10,787 nucleotides of DNA from an uncultured Moraxellaceae bacterium (GCA_937952925.1 CALFYA010000141.1:1-10787), one strand, 5' to 3'. Shown: positions 1 through 7,383, counted from the first letter of the stretch. The notes: generated by a model not told the origin, from the sequence alone. Translations and numbers: made by a program.

Positions 1-1641
1 GTCAATTGTGCAGCATAAAACACCTGTATTGTAATTCAATAATGACCTACTAACTTCAATTCTATTATTTATCAAACTCATCCAAGATGAATGCTTATAG
101 CTATTTTTATACATAATCTCTGAAGCCGAAGTATTATAAGGCGGATCAATGTAAATACTCTTCACCTGCTCTTTATAACGCTCTTGCAACAGATTCAACG
201 CCTGAAAATTATCACTATGAATCAGCACACCATCACACTGCTCATCCAAATCATCCAGCGCCCGCAACAACGCCGCTTTAAAATCGGCAGCAAACAACCG
301 CGTATCCACCATCAAAAACGGATACCGCTGCAAATACTCAACCGTCCCCCAAAGCGCACCATCATCCAACAAATCGCCTGCACTGCTGGCAACCCGCATG
401 CCCAAATCATCCCACTGCTGCCACTGCGCCGCATTCTCAGCAACTTGCGCATACAATTCAGACGGCACACGGTCGAGCGTCACACAATAATCAGTCGCCA
501 CCACAAACTTTTTCTTCAGCCACAGCGACTTCTGAAAATCCTCCAGACTGGCCAAAAAGCCCACCAACTCCAAACCAACCGCCCGAATACACTGAATCAT
601 CCGCAACTTGCGCTCAATGTCGGCAAAAGTCTCAGCCGCAGACACATCATCCAAATGCATCACTTCATTTTTGATATAAAAATCCAGCTCCCGCCGCAAA
701 AACCCGCCCAAATCCTTATGAATAAAATAATCCGCCGTGTTCTTCTGGGTATACACGCTCAAATGCTTCTCAAGCACGGTGCGGTGCGGCTGCTTCTCGG
801 TTGGATCACGCGCCAGTAAACCCTCTACAAAATCAGCCAGATCATCTATTGCCTTTGCATCGGCCACAATGCGTTCAAATGCTGTTTGATTGAGCGCCTC
901 TTGCTTGGTGCCTTTGGGCACCGCCTGATACTCAAACCGAATCACCAACTCACCGTTTTCCAATGTGAGCGGCTGTAGGCTTTCTTCGTACTCATCGCCT
1001 TCATCATCAATCAAAGTGCGCGTGTGCGCCTCCAGCAACACAAAACGCCGGTCTTGATTGTTGTCTTTGCGGTTTTCGCGTGCCGTGTCTGCTGCGGTCA
1101 GTCTAAACAACACCGCACGACCATCCGCCAAGGTAAAGCGATAATTGCTAAACGCCTCACCCGACTTGGTGTAGTACTGGTCTTTATTGGCCCAGTGCAG
1201 CATCACCTCTTCGCCCGCATACGGAATGGCATAAGTGTCGCCTTTGTAGCGACGTTGGCTAATAAAATCACCGTTGTCGTAGTAGCGGCTAAAAAAGGTC
1301 AGCAAATGGCTAAATACCGTATTTTGGTCGCCGCTGCTGCCTGCACTGGCTGCGGCAATTTGGCTGCGTAACTCTTGCACCTTGGGAATCAGCGCAGGAT
1401 CTACGCCCAGTGCTTTGGCCTGCTGCTCGGCCTGTTGTAGCTCTTGCTGAAGCTGTGCGGTATTGGCTTGATTCGACTGGCTTAAAATCTCGTTAATTTT
1501 CAGCTTAAGGCGGTTGTCCAAATAGTCACTGATCTCTTGGCTACGCGCGTTTAGAATGCGATACACCCCAAAATCCAGATCAGGCCGATCAATCTGAAAA
1601 ATTTCTTTGAGTTTGGCATTCAGGGCAGCAAATTGGCTCAT
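1..1641 (-). CDS. Adenine-specific DNA methyltransferase, beta class (type III Mod-like), 3' end beyond window
   Basis: The frame is open for 547 codons from ATG at 1641 to the left edge, so the C-terminus is missing. The motif IV sequence YIDPPYNTS is visible, with the catalytic DPPY at residues 499-502 (bases 136-147). This is the signature of N6-adenine or N4-cytosine amino-methyltransferases, and DPPY followed by NT is typical of type III Mod-like adenine enzymes. The SAM-binding FxGxG motif should come later, as in the beta class, and is out of view. About 495 residues precede motif IV, far more than in classical type III Mod proteins. This part contains DLDFGVYRIL (residues 21-30) and a Gln-rich, probably coiled-coil stretch (about 55-95). 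An AAGGA Shine-Dalgarno sequence sits 10 nt before the ATG. The gene lies 135 bp downstream of a SNF2-type helicase gene on the same strand and is probably co-transcribed. Its expected role is host DNA protection within a defence system. The family call is firm; the system type is inference. Confidence 0.88.
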   Translation of the reverse strand, partial: MSQFAALNAKLKEIFQIDRPDLDFGVYRILNARSQEISDYLDNRLKLKINEILSQSNQANTAQLQQELQQAEQQAKALGVDPALIPKVQELRSQIAAASAGSSGDQNTVFSHLLTFFSRYYDNGDFISQRRYKGDTYAIPYAGEEVMLHWANKDQYYTKSGEAFSNYRFTLADGRAVLFRLTAADTARENRKDNNQDRRFVLLEAHTRTLIDDEGDEYEESLQPLTLENGELVIRFEYQAVPKGTKQEALNQTAFERIVADAKAIDDLADFVEGLLARDPTEKQPHRTVLEKHLSVYTQKNTADYFIHKDLGGFLRRELDFYIKNEVMHLDDVSAAETFADIERKLRMIQCIRAVGLELVGFLASLEDFQKSLWLKKKFVVATDYCVTLDRVPSELYAQVAENAAQWQQWDDLGMRVASSAGDLLDDGALWGTVEYLQRYPFLMVDTRLFAADFKAALLRALDDLDEQCDGVLIHSDNFQALNLLQERYKEQVKSIYIDPPYNTSASEIMYKNSYKHSSWMSLINNRIEVSRSLLNYNTGVLCCTID

Positions 1642-1776
1642 GTGACAGGTATCCTTGTGGTGGTGCATCCAGCAACTTGGCGTGAAGCAGGATAAAAACG
1701 CGCAACCGAACAAGATACGCGATAGATGCCCAACTCCCAAGTTTTGTTTCTGAGAATTTGTGCTAAAAAGCAGCAG

Positions 1777-4623
1777 TCAAACCAGTGTCCAACGAATCAT
1801 AAACAACTGTTCAAAGCGACTAGCACGGTGCAAACGCTGTTTGAGCGCATCAATCAATGCATCGCGTCGGGTTTCGATCTCATCTTCCACATCAAAAATC
1901 TCTTGGCGCATCTTGCGTTGCTCACGTTCAGTCGCCTTAATTTGATCTTGAAGCTGTTGCACTTCTTCAATACTAATGGCCTGACGGGACAGCCGTTTCA
2001 AGCTTTGTAGCTTAATTTTGACATCTTCTAAGGCTTTTTCTGCCATCAACAAGCGATCTTCTGCCCATTGCTCAAGCTTCTCACGTTCACGTTGAAAAAA
2101 ACGGTCATTATCCGCCAATGCTTGAGTGAGTTTGACCTGACGTTGATGCTCAACTTGATCGACAAGCTGTTTGGGAGCGGTGACGTCAATAGATGCTGTA
2201 CTTGCAGGTAAGCTCAACAATTTATCCGTCAATTCATGATCTAACACGCTGCCCGTATCGCTGATTGCCGTTAGGATCAGATGTTCTTCCACATCAAAAC
2301 TCTCAAGCGTCAACACACTAACAGCCAGCCAGCCAGACTGCCCGACCCAAGGCTGCAATGCAGAAATCTTGGGCTGATGTCCAGTATAGTGCAGCGTTAG
2401 ATGAGCAATGGGAGTGTCTAGATTTCTCGCAAGCTCAATCACGTACTGACCTAAAGGATGTGTGAGTCGATACACATGCGCATGTTCAGGCAGGCTTTCT
2501 CCTTTGCGTAATAATTGATAATTGCCAACTTCAGTCTGTAATAGTGGAGATGTTTTAAGAATAAAACTCAAGTGTGCCGGATCAAAACTAGCATATGGAT
2601 GTAGAGCATATTGAGTAACAGCCCAAAACAGACGACTGATTCGATCCAGTTGATCCTCAGCACGCTGTTTTTGGATCTTCAGTAGGTCATGAATATCTGA
2701 ATCGAAATGTTCAATCAAAAGAGCCTGTGTCTGTTGCATCTTCTGATTAATATGGTGCTCTAGATCATTACGCAATTGAGCAAAAGCTTGCTCAATTTCC
2801 TCCGGCGAGCGACACTGATCATAAATTTGAGCAATCCGCTGTTCAAAGTCCATCCCCTTTTCAATTTGTCCTAATACATGGTCAGATGCACCAAACACGC
2901 CATCAAACAATTGAAATTTATCAGTTAAAAGTTCAAGTACACGCTGATCTGCAGCATTACGTTCATTTAAAAAGTTGACCACGACCACGTCAAACGCTTG
3001 ACCGTAACGGTGACAGCGACCAATTCGTTGTTCAACACGTTGAGGATTCCATGGCAGATCATAGTTTAAGACTAACGAGCAAAACTGTAGATTGACGCCT
3101 TCAGCTGCTGCCTCTGTTGCAATCAGGATTTGTGCTTCATCACGGAAATAGTCAATAAGTGCTGTACGCCGATCAATCGCAGATGAGCCTGTAACACGAT
3201 CACTCCCTTGATAACGTGCAAGCCAACGCTGGTAAATTCCTGTTGTGCTTAGACTATTGTTATCTCCACTAAAACTGACCACTTTACCCACAAAACCATG
3301 CGCTTCTAAAAAGCTGACCAAGTAGGCTTGTGTACGTTTAGACTCGGTAAAAATAACGGCCTTTTGTCTTGCGCCCATCTCCTGCATCCGCTCAAACCCA
3401 ACACGAATACCTTGTAGCAAGGCGTAGGATTTGCGATCTTCACCAATTTTTTTCGCTTGCTCGATATATTGGTCTATTTCTTTGATTTCTTGCTGTAATA
3501 AATCCCAATCAATGTCTTGGCTTGTATCAGATAGCTCAATATCATCCAACAACTCCTCATCTAACTCATCATCTTCAACAAGGTGAGATAGCCACTCCTC
3601 ATCTAGGGTTTGCTGATCCAGCTTTTGTCTTAGCCGATCTCGAATTGCCTCAAGAGTCGAAATAACGGCAGGCGTAGAGGAAGCCAATAGCTTACGCAGC
3701 ACTAACGCAATCAAATGCTTTTGCTGTTGAGGAAACGCATAACTAAACTCACGCTGTAAATAGGTGCTCACCTGTTCATAAAGACGCTGCTCAGCATCAT
3801 TAGGCGCAAACGGAATGGTGATCGCATGGCGTTTGGTATACGGTACGTATTCAAGTACATCTTTACGCAGAGTCCTTTGGACGAAGGGTTGTAGGCGCGT
3901 CTTAAGTTTTTGCAGATCACTGTCTGCCTGACTAAAACGTGCTCTAAAAGACTTTTCATCACCAAAAATATGCTCATCAATCATTGATGTCAGACCATAT
4001 AGCTCCATCAAAGAGTTTTGCAGAGGCGTAGCGGTGAGCAATATTTTCTTACGGCCTGCTAGAGATTTTTTGAGGCTACTACCTGCTTTATGACTGGTGC
4101 GATGTGAATTTCTGAGGCGATGGGCTTCATCTAGTACCACTAAATCCCAAGGAATGTGTCCAATAGCAAGCTCCATACGAACAGCAAACGGATAAGACAC
4201 AATAGATATTTTATCTTGATTGAAGGGATCATACACACCTTGCTGGCGTGCCATATTCCATGTCTTTAAATCTAAGACTTGCGTGGGTAGGTTAAACTTA
4301 TCTTGTAGCTCTTGCGCCCATTGCTTGCGCAGTGCCGCAGGACAAATCACCAACAGACGACGCCTACGCTCTGCCCACAGTTGGCATAAAACCAATGCGG
4401 CCTCGATCGTTTTACCCAAACCAACTTCATCTGCAAGGATAACGCCCTTGCTTAAGGGGTTATTAAGTGCAAACAGTGCTGCTTCAATTTGATGAGGATT
4501 AACGTCTACATGTGCATCAAACAGAGACGTAGCCAATCGATCTTGCTCTGATGCTGCTCGACGGCGAGAAAGCTCCCACGCAAAGTAACGTGCTTGATGT
4601 GCTGATAATGTGCTCAATTTCAA
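1777..4623 (-). CDS. SNF2/RapA-like DEAD/DEAH-box helicase (DrmD-like), defence-associated
   Basis: This 948-residue superfamily 2 helicase/translocase has a full motif set: NPHQIEA (42-48), Walker A DEVGLGKT (65-72), Walker B DEAH (165-168), motif III LTATPLQN (196-203), motif V TEAAAEGVNLQ (503-513) and motif VI QRIGRCHRYGQ (532-542). An acidic insert (about 341-372) separates the two RecA-like lobes. The roughly 380-residue C-terminal region ends in a charged, coiled-coil-like segment (about 850-930) and carries no recognisable nuclease motif. The core resembles RapA and the DrmD helicase of class 1 DISARM, which are expected to translocate on double-stranded DNA using ATP. The start is TTG: the upstream in-frame TGA leaves no ATG. 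A second TTG two codons later has GGA 6 nt upstream and could be the true start. It is followed by the methyltransferase gene on the same strand, which suggests one modification/defence operon. Helicase identity is secure; the role in defence is inferred from the neighbour. Confidence 0.9.
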   Translation of the reverse strand: MKLSTLSAHQARYFAWELSRRRAASEQDRLATSLFDAHVDVNPHQIEAALFALNNPLSKGVILADEVGLGKTIEAALVLCQLWAERRRRLLVICPAALRKQWAQELQDKFNLPTQVLDLKTWNMARQQGVYDPFNQDKISIVSYPFAVRMELAIGHIPWDLVVLDEAHRLRNSHRTSHKAGSSLKKSLAGRKKILLTATPLQNSLMELYGLTSMIDEHIFGDEKSFRARFSQADSDLQKLKTRLQPFVQRTLRKDVLEYVPYTKRHAITIPFAPNDAEQRLYEQVSTYLQREFSYAFPQQQKHLIALVLRKLLASSTPAVISTLEAIRDRLRQKLDQQTLDEEWLSHLVEDDELDEELLDDIELSDTSQDIDWDLLQQEIKEIDQYIEQAKKIGEDRKSYALLQGIRVGFERMQEMGARQKAVIFTESKRTQAYLVSFLEAHGFVGKVVSFSGDNNSLSTTGIYQRWLARYQGSDRVTGSSAIDRRTALIDYFRDEAQILIATEAAAEGVNLQFCSLVLNYDLPWNPQRVEQRIGRCHRYGQAFDVVVVNFLNERNAADQRVLELLTDKFQLFDGVFGASDHVLGQIEKGMDFEQRIAQIYDQCRSPEEIEQAFAQLRNDLEHHINQKMQQTQALLIEHFDSDIHDLLKIQKQRAEDQLDRISRLFWAVTQYALHPYASFDPAHLSFILKTSPLLQTEVGNYQLLRKGESLPEHAHVYRLTHPLGQYVIELARNLDTPIAHLTLHYTGHQPKISALQPWVGQSGWLAVSVLTLESFDVEEHLILTAISDTGSVLDHELTDKLLSLPASTASIDVTAPKQLVDQVEHQRQVKLTQALADNDRFFQREREKLEQWAEDRLLMAEKALEDVKIKLQSLKRLSRQAISIEEVQQLQDQIKATEREQRKMRQEIFDVEDEIETRRDALIDALKQRLHRASRFEQLFMIRWTLV

Positions 4624-4650
4624 TCCATTTGGCTTATTAGCGATTCAATC

Positions 4651-4679
4651 GATATAAATAGTACCTAAAAAACAGACAA
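4651..4679 (-). promoter_or_regulatory. Predicted sigma70 promoter for the helicase-methyltransferase unit
   Basis: Read on the minus strand there is a -35 TTGTCT (4674-4679), a 17-bp spacer and a -10 TATATC (4651-4656). Each hexamer matches consensus at 4 of 6 positions. Transcription would start about 20 nt upstream of the helicase TTG start. An overlapping alternative is TTGAGG with a 16-bp spacer and TACTAT. This is a prediction by eye only. Confidence 0.4.
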
Positions 4680-4752
4680 CCTCAAGCCATTAAATTTTGT
4701 TACAGGCAGCATAGGCAGAGATCATCTAGTTCATTGTTATTCTTTTTATAAT

Positions 4753-4776
4753 TTCCGCTAATAGTGCTTAGCGGAA
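4753..4776. repeat. Perfect 9-bp inverted repeat (hairpin) between Sel1 and helicase genes
   Basis: TTCCGCTAA (4753-4761) and TTAGCGGAA (4768-4776) are exact reverse complements around a 6-nt loop. A second, smaller dyad, AGCTGT/ACAGCT (4776-4781 and 4791-4796), directly adjoins it. On the minus strand the pair follows the stop of the Sel1-repeat gene and precedes the helicase promoter. It could therefore end Sel1 transcription, but there is no U-tract after either orientation, so a classic intrinsic terminator is not supported. Confidence 0.6.
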
Positions 4777-4818
4777 GCTGTAAGCTCAAGACAGCTCGTC
4801 CCTACCATCATCCTGCTG

Positions 4819-5616
4819 TTACTTCAAGTCATTCTGGTCAACCAGTTCTCTAAATCGAGATAATGTAGAGAGCTTGGTAGTCAACTCTTGTCCACGCAAG
4901 ATATCATCCTTACTTAAAATTTTAATTATTTTTTCTCTTCTTTGATATGAAGGATTAATCTTGCTATAACGAATAGCTAGTGACAGATTATATAATCCAT
5001 ATGCGTTTACCAAACTCCTTTGGACAATACTTCCATTCTCGTACAGAAGACCCAAATCTCCAATCGCGTCTGAATCCCCTAAGTTTGCCGCATCAATTAA
5101 ATAATTTAATCCTTTTTGGGCATCAAGATCAACTCCTTGAGCACTTAAATACATCCTTGCTAAATAATATTTAGCGCGTGGACTTCCATCTTTAGATGCA
5201 TCCTCTAATATTTTTAAGGCTTTTTTGTAATCCTGTGGAACACCTAGACCTGTAAGATACATAAAACCAATTTGCATCTTAGCCCAAACTTCTCCACCTA
5301 CTTCCGCTTTCTTAAACCAGAATAAAGCCGCACTTGAATTATATTTAACCCACAAAGATTTTTCTTTCAGATACTCTAACCCAAGAGTATATTGAGCAGA
5401 AGCAGATCCCATTCTTGCACTCTCCTCCAATTTATTAAAACTTTCTAAACTTGGGTGAGAAATAAAAAACTCAACATCATTAGAGCCTTTATCAGAAATG
5501 TTATTAGACGACATATTTTTATATACCTTTTCATGAAGCTGATCCAAGGAATCAGCGCAAACATGAATTGGACACAAAAAAATGGGAAGCCACAATAAAT
5601 TAATTAAAGATTTCAT
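4819..5616 (-). CDS. Exported Sel1-repeat (TPR-like) protein
   Basis: This 265-residue protein begins with a signal peptide: MKS, a hydrophobic stretch to about residue 19, and a plausible signal peptidase I site after VCA (21). The mature part carries three to four Sel1-like repeats, which are alpha/alpha solenoid units of about 36 residues. They lie around residues 70-105, 109-143, 145-180 and 182-215, and show the characteristic A..YxLGxxY, GxGVxxDxxKAxxxxxxA and G.A.....LG spacing. Sel1 repeats form protein-binding scaffolds, and periplasmic members often act in envelope signalling or interactions. The specific partner here cannot be read. The start ATG has AAAGG 7 nt upstream. The gene diverges from the lipoprotein gene at 5732 across a 115-bp spacer, so the two may be co-regulated and act together in the envelope. 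The Sel1 call is good; the function is unknown. Confidence 0.85.
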   Translation of the reverse strand: MKSLINLLWLPIFLCPIHVCADSLDQLHEKVYKNMSSNNISDKGSNDVEFFISHPSLESFNKLEESARMGSASAQYTLGLEYLKEKSLWVKYNSSAALFWFKKAEVGGEVWAKMQIGFMYLTGLGVPQDYKKALKILEDASKDGSPRAKYYLARMYLSAQGVDLDAQKGLNYLIDAANLGDSDAIGDLGLLYENGSIVQRSLVNAYGLYNLSLAIRYSKINPSYQRREKIIKILSKDDILRGQELTTKLSTLSRFRELVDQNDLK

Positions 5617-5638
5617 AAATCGACCTTTTTTAATTCCA

Positions 5639-5659
5639 ATAACCTGACTTCTAGGTTAT
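5639..5659. promoter_or_regulatory. 7+7 dyad in the divergent promoter region, possible operator
   Basis: ATAACCT (5639-5645) and AGGTTAT (5653-5659) are perfect reverse complements with a 7-nt centre. On the minus strand the outer arm overlaps a -10-like TATAAC. A TTGATG lies 15 bp upstream of that hexamer, which is short for a promoter spacer. A dyad overlapping a likely -10 suggests a repressor site for the Sel1-repeat gene, and perhaps for the divergent lipoprotein gene too. No regulator gene for it is recognised in the window. Confidence 0.35.
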
Positions 5660-5731
5660 AATAAAAAACCCTTAACATCAATCCAATCTAGATGTAAGGA
5701 TCTATCAGATCATACACACTATAGGTTTATT

Positions 5732-6802
5732 ATGCAAAGAACATCCTTTTTTGTGACGTTATCGACATGTTTTCTTCTGACCGCTTGTGGTGGTGGTGGT
5801 GGCGGCGGTGGTAGTAACTCTTCAGGCAATCCTGTAGCAGAACAGCCCCTCGATCTATCACAGTACAGCTCGTTCTCGTTTGAGACAAATGCAGATGAAA
5901 ACTTTGATCCAGTTTCACAGCAATACACTCGATCTATCAAAGCCTATCAACTGATTAAAGACTCAATGTTTATTGTTAATAATCAAATTAATCACTCTGA
6001 AAAAACACTCTATCAGTCGGCAAACTTTCAGCCAATTGCAGAAGACAATTCAGATGAGTATCGACTGACAACTGGAGGAATTTTTCGCTACAAAGCGAAT
6101 GCTGATGACCAACCAACGATCAGCAAAAATACGCTTGGCACCCTTACGACCTTATCGCAAAGTGTACAGGGAAGCTCCCCTATCTCTGTAACTCTTGAGT
6201 ATGAACTACTTAACCTCAGTGGAAAGAAGGCCAATATTTTTATCACGCCTACCAAAGATTCAACTCGTGAAAACATGGTAATCAATGAGCCAAAGCTTCA
6301 GCAGATTGCCACGTCTAACATCACATTCCCTAGTGGCTCAACATGTATGAGCATTAAAAAAATATCTTATAATCTCCCATTCATATCCTTTAGAAAAGAA
6401 CCAAGGAATGTATTATCTGACGTGAAGTCAGTAGACGAATGGGTCAGCATTGAAAACGAATCCATCAAGTCAAGCAACCTTGTTGGAAAAAAGATTGTTC
6501 GGACTGGAGTCTGGTCGGGTATTCAGTGGGCATATGTAGAAACATCGTCTTCCTATCAAGTTCCATATTACACAGATTTTGAAGGCGTAGTTATGGTTGA
6601 CGGGAAATTATATTCCGCTGACTATCAAGGCATAAACTACTTTAACCTTAACAACATCATTCTTCATTTAAATAACATTATCAACACATCTAAAGATCAA
6701 GCTGAGAAAGATGAAGCTCGTCGGGTTTTATCAATATTTGATCGTGGAAATTGTTTGGCATTTAACACTGTTTCAAGCGCGACAATTGAGTCGCTAATTT
6801 AA
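5732..6802 (+). CDS. Poly-glycine lipoprotein of unknown function
   Basis: This 356-residue protein has a clear lipoprotein signal: MQRT, a hydrophobic core and the lipobox LTAC, with the acylated cysteine at residue 19. Eight consecutive glycines (20-27) and a Ser/Asn-rich stretch follow directly and act as a flexible tether. The absence of Asp at position +2 predicts outer-membrane sorting. The rest is a soluble, beta-rich looking domain with two further cysteines (205 and 341) that could form a disulfide; I do not recognise its family. The poly-Gly tether after the lipobox is common in Acinetobacter lipoproteins. The Shine-Dalgarno sequence is weak (TAGG 6 nt before the ATG). A strong terminator follows the stop codon, so this is a monocistronic unit diverging from the Sel1-repeat gene. 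Lipoprotein status is firm; its job is not known. Confidence 0.85.
   Translation: MQRTSFFVTLSTCFLLTACGGGGGGGGSNSSGNPVAEQPLDLSQYSSFSFETNADENFDPVSQQYTRSIKAYQLIKDSMFIVNNQINHSEKTLYQSANFQPIAEDNSDEYRLTTGGIFRYKANADDQPTISKNTLGTLTTLSQSVQGSSPISVTLEYELLNLSGKKANIFITPTKDSTRENMVINEPKLQQIATSNITFPSGSTCMSIKKISYNLPFISFRKEPRNVLSDVKSVDEWVSIENESIKSSNLVGKKIVRTGVWSGIQWAYVETSSSYQVPYYTDFEGVVMVDGKLYSADYQGINYFNLNNIILHLNNIINTSKDQAEKDEARRVLSIFDRGNCLAFNTVSSATIESLI
5789..5812 (+). repeat. GGT/GGC trinucleotide tract encoding Gly8
   Basis: Eight glycine codons follow the lipobox cysteine codon: four GGT, two GGC and two GGT. Slippage would change tether length by whole residues without shifting the frame. The interrupting GGC codons reduce the likely slippage rate. 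Confidence 0.8.
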
Positions 6803-6817
6803 TAAATCAATCTTTTC

Positions 6818-6846
6818 AAAAAAGATAGCTTAGGCTATCTTTTTTT
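6818..6846. terminator. Rho-independent terminator after the lipoprotein gene
   Basis: A perfect 12-bp stem, AAAAAAGATAGC (6818-6829) with GCTATCTTTTTT (6834-6845), encloses the 4-nt loop TTAG and ends in seven Ts (6840-6846). It starts 16 nt after the lipoprotein stop codon. The A-run on the other side would also allow termination on the minus strand. It insulates the partition operon from the cargo. Confidence 0.92.
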
Positions 6847-6860
6847 GTATTTTTACCTAT

Positions 6861-6880
6861 AAATATTAATATAAATATTT
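6861..6880. promoter_or_regulatory. AT-rich 7+7 palindrome abutting the partition promoter
   Basis: AAATATT (6861-6867) and AATATTT (6874-6880) are perfect reverse complements separated by 6 nt. The right arm overlaps the first three bases of the -35 box of the partition operon promoter. That position suits an operator for autoregulation by the KorA-like protein or ParB. Simple AT-rich sequence forms such palindromes by chance, so confidence is low. Confidence 0.35.
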
Positions 6881-6906
6881 ACATAAACTAAAATAAATGT
6901 TATATT
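6878..6906 (+). promoter_or_regulatory. Strong sigma70-type promoter of the korA-like/parA/parB operon
   Basis: -35 TTTACA (6878-6883) and -10 TATATT (6901-6906) each match consensus at 5 of 6 positions, with an ideal 17-bp spacer in AT-rich DNA. Transcription would start near 6913, about 60 nt ahead of the preferred korA-like start, which leaves room for operators in the leader. It lies just downstream of the intrinsic terminator, as expected for an independent operon. Confidence 0.75.
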
Positions 6907-6972
6907 CTTTTCGTTCAAGCAAGCGTTGTTTGGATAACCGTTAAACAGGCCATTGGCATGAAGGTGAAAATT

Positions 6973-7383
6973 ATGGGACGTCCACCCTTACCACGTATTA
7001 CACGTTTGAGAAAAATGCAGATTGTTTACTCTGGCGCACTCACCTTTGATGAGTTCGATAATGTTGTCCAGCAAGTGCTGGCTGAGAAAAAACCTGGTTC
7101 TAAGCCAATTGCCCAAAAGACCATTAACATTGCTCAGGCGGTGTTAGTTGATGGAAAGGGGTGCTCTGATGTTGCTAAAGAGCACCAGATGACGTACCAA
7201 CGTGTACGAGACATCTGTCTAAAGTTTCTCGCCAACTCGGAGAAACGCAATTGGGTTGTTCTTGATGTTCGCGTTCCTGCCGACTTCAAGAGTGAAATTG
7301 AAGCGCTTGTTGCTGAGAAGCTACAGGAGATGTTGGATCAACAGCAAAACGTGGCATCCCCCACAACTGGAGAGCAAGCATGA
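6973..7383 (+). CDS. KorA/TrfB-family DNA-binding transcriptional repressor
   Basis: The segment QKTINIAQAVLVDGKGCSDV and the helix-turn-helix after it (KEHQMTYQRVRDICLKFL) closely follow the KorA (TrfB) pattern of IncP-1 plasmids, where a conserved VLVDGK precedes the DNA-binding HTH. In RK2, KorA binds operators in backbone promoters and represses replication, transfer and partition genes together with KorB. Here it is the first gene of an operon with parA and parB and is probably an autorepressor. I chose ATG 6973 (136 residues, starting MGRPPLPR) because AAGGTG lies 6 nt upstream. An in-frame ATG at 6958 would add five residues but has only AGG at 9 nt. The stop overlaps the parA start (ATGA), so translation is coupled. 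The C-terminus has an amphipathic helix, perhaps for dimerisation. The family call is good; its targets are inferred. Confidence 0.8.
   Translation: MGRPPLPRITRLRKMQIVYSGALTFDEFDNVVQQVLAEKKPGSKPIAQKTINIAQAVLVDGKGCSDVAKEHQMTYQRVRDICLKFLANSEKRNWVVLDVRVPADFKSEIEALVAEKLQEMLDQQQNVASPTTGEQA

Noticed and set aside
184..1371. Two plus-strand open frames (184-819 and 1024-1371) opposite the methyltransferase gene
   Set aside because: They are antisense to a well-supported coding frame containing DPPY. Their products are low-complexity, rich in Gln, His, Arg and Ile, and no family is evident.
1..4623. Calling the helicase-methyltransferase pair class 1 DISARM outright
   Set aside because: DrmA, DrmB and DrmC are not in the window, and the methyltransferase is beta class with a type III Mod-like motif. 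The pair alone cannot distinguish DISARM from other helicase plus methyltransferase systems.
4624..4629. ATG-GAT-TGA mini-frame overlapping the helicase TTG start as a regulatory upstream ORF
   Set aside because: It is two codons long and has no ribosome site. Chance is sufficient.
5719..5940. Minus-strand frames with poly-Pro or poly-His runs over the lipoprotein start
   Set aside because: These are the complement of the poly-Gly codon tract of a clear lipoprotein gene. They are compositional shadows.
6929..6937. TTTGGATAA as a DnaA box (one mismatch to TGTGGATAA)
   Set aside because: It lies in the leader of the partition operon, away from the iterons, and a single mismatched 9-mer is expected by chance.
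6928..6946. GTTT-11-AAAC in the korA-like leader as a KorA operator
   Set aside because: Only four bases per arm match the RK2 operator ends, the centre does not pair, and the nearby TAACCGTTA has a different centre. Too weak to list as an operator.
4624..6957. XerC/XerD (pdif-like) sites flanking the cargo genes, as often seen on Acinetobacter plasmids
   Set aside because: I looked in the intergenic stretches for 11+6+11 dif-like arms and found no convincing match.
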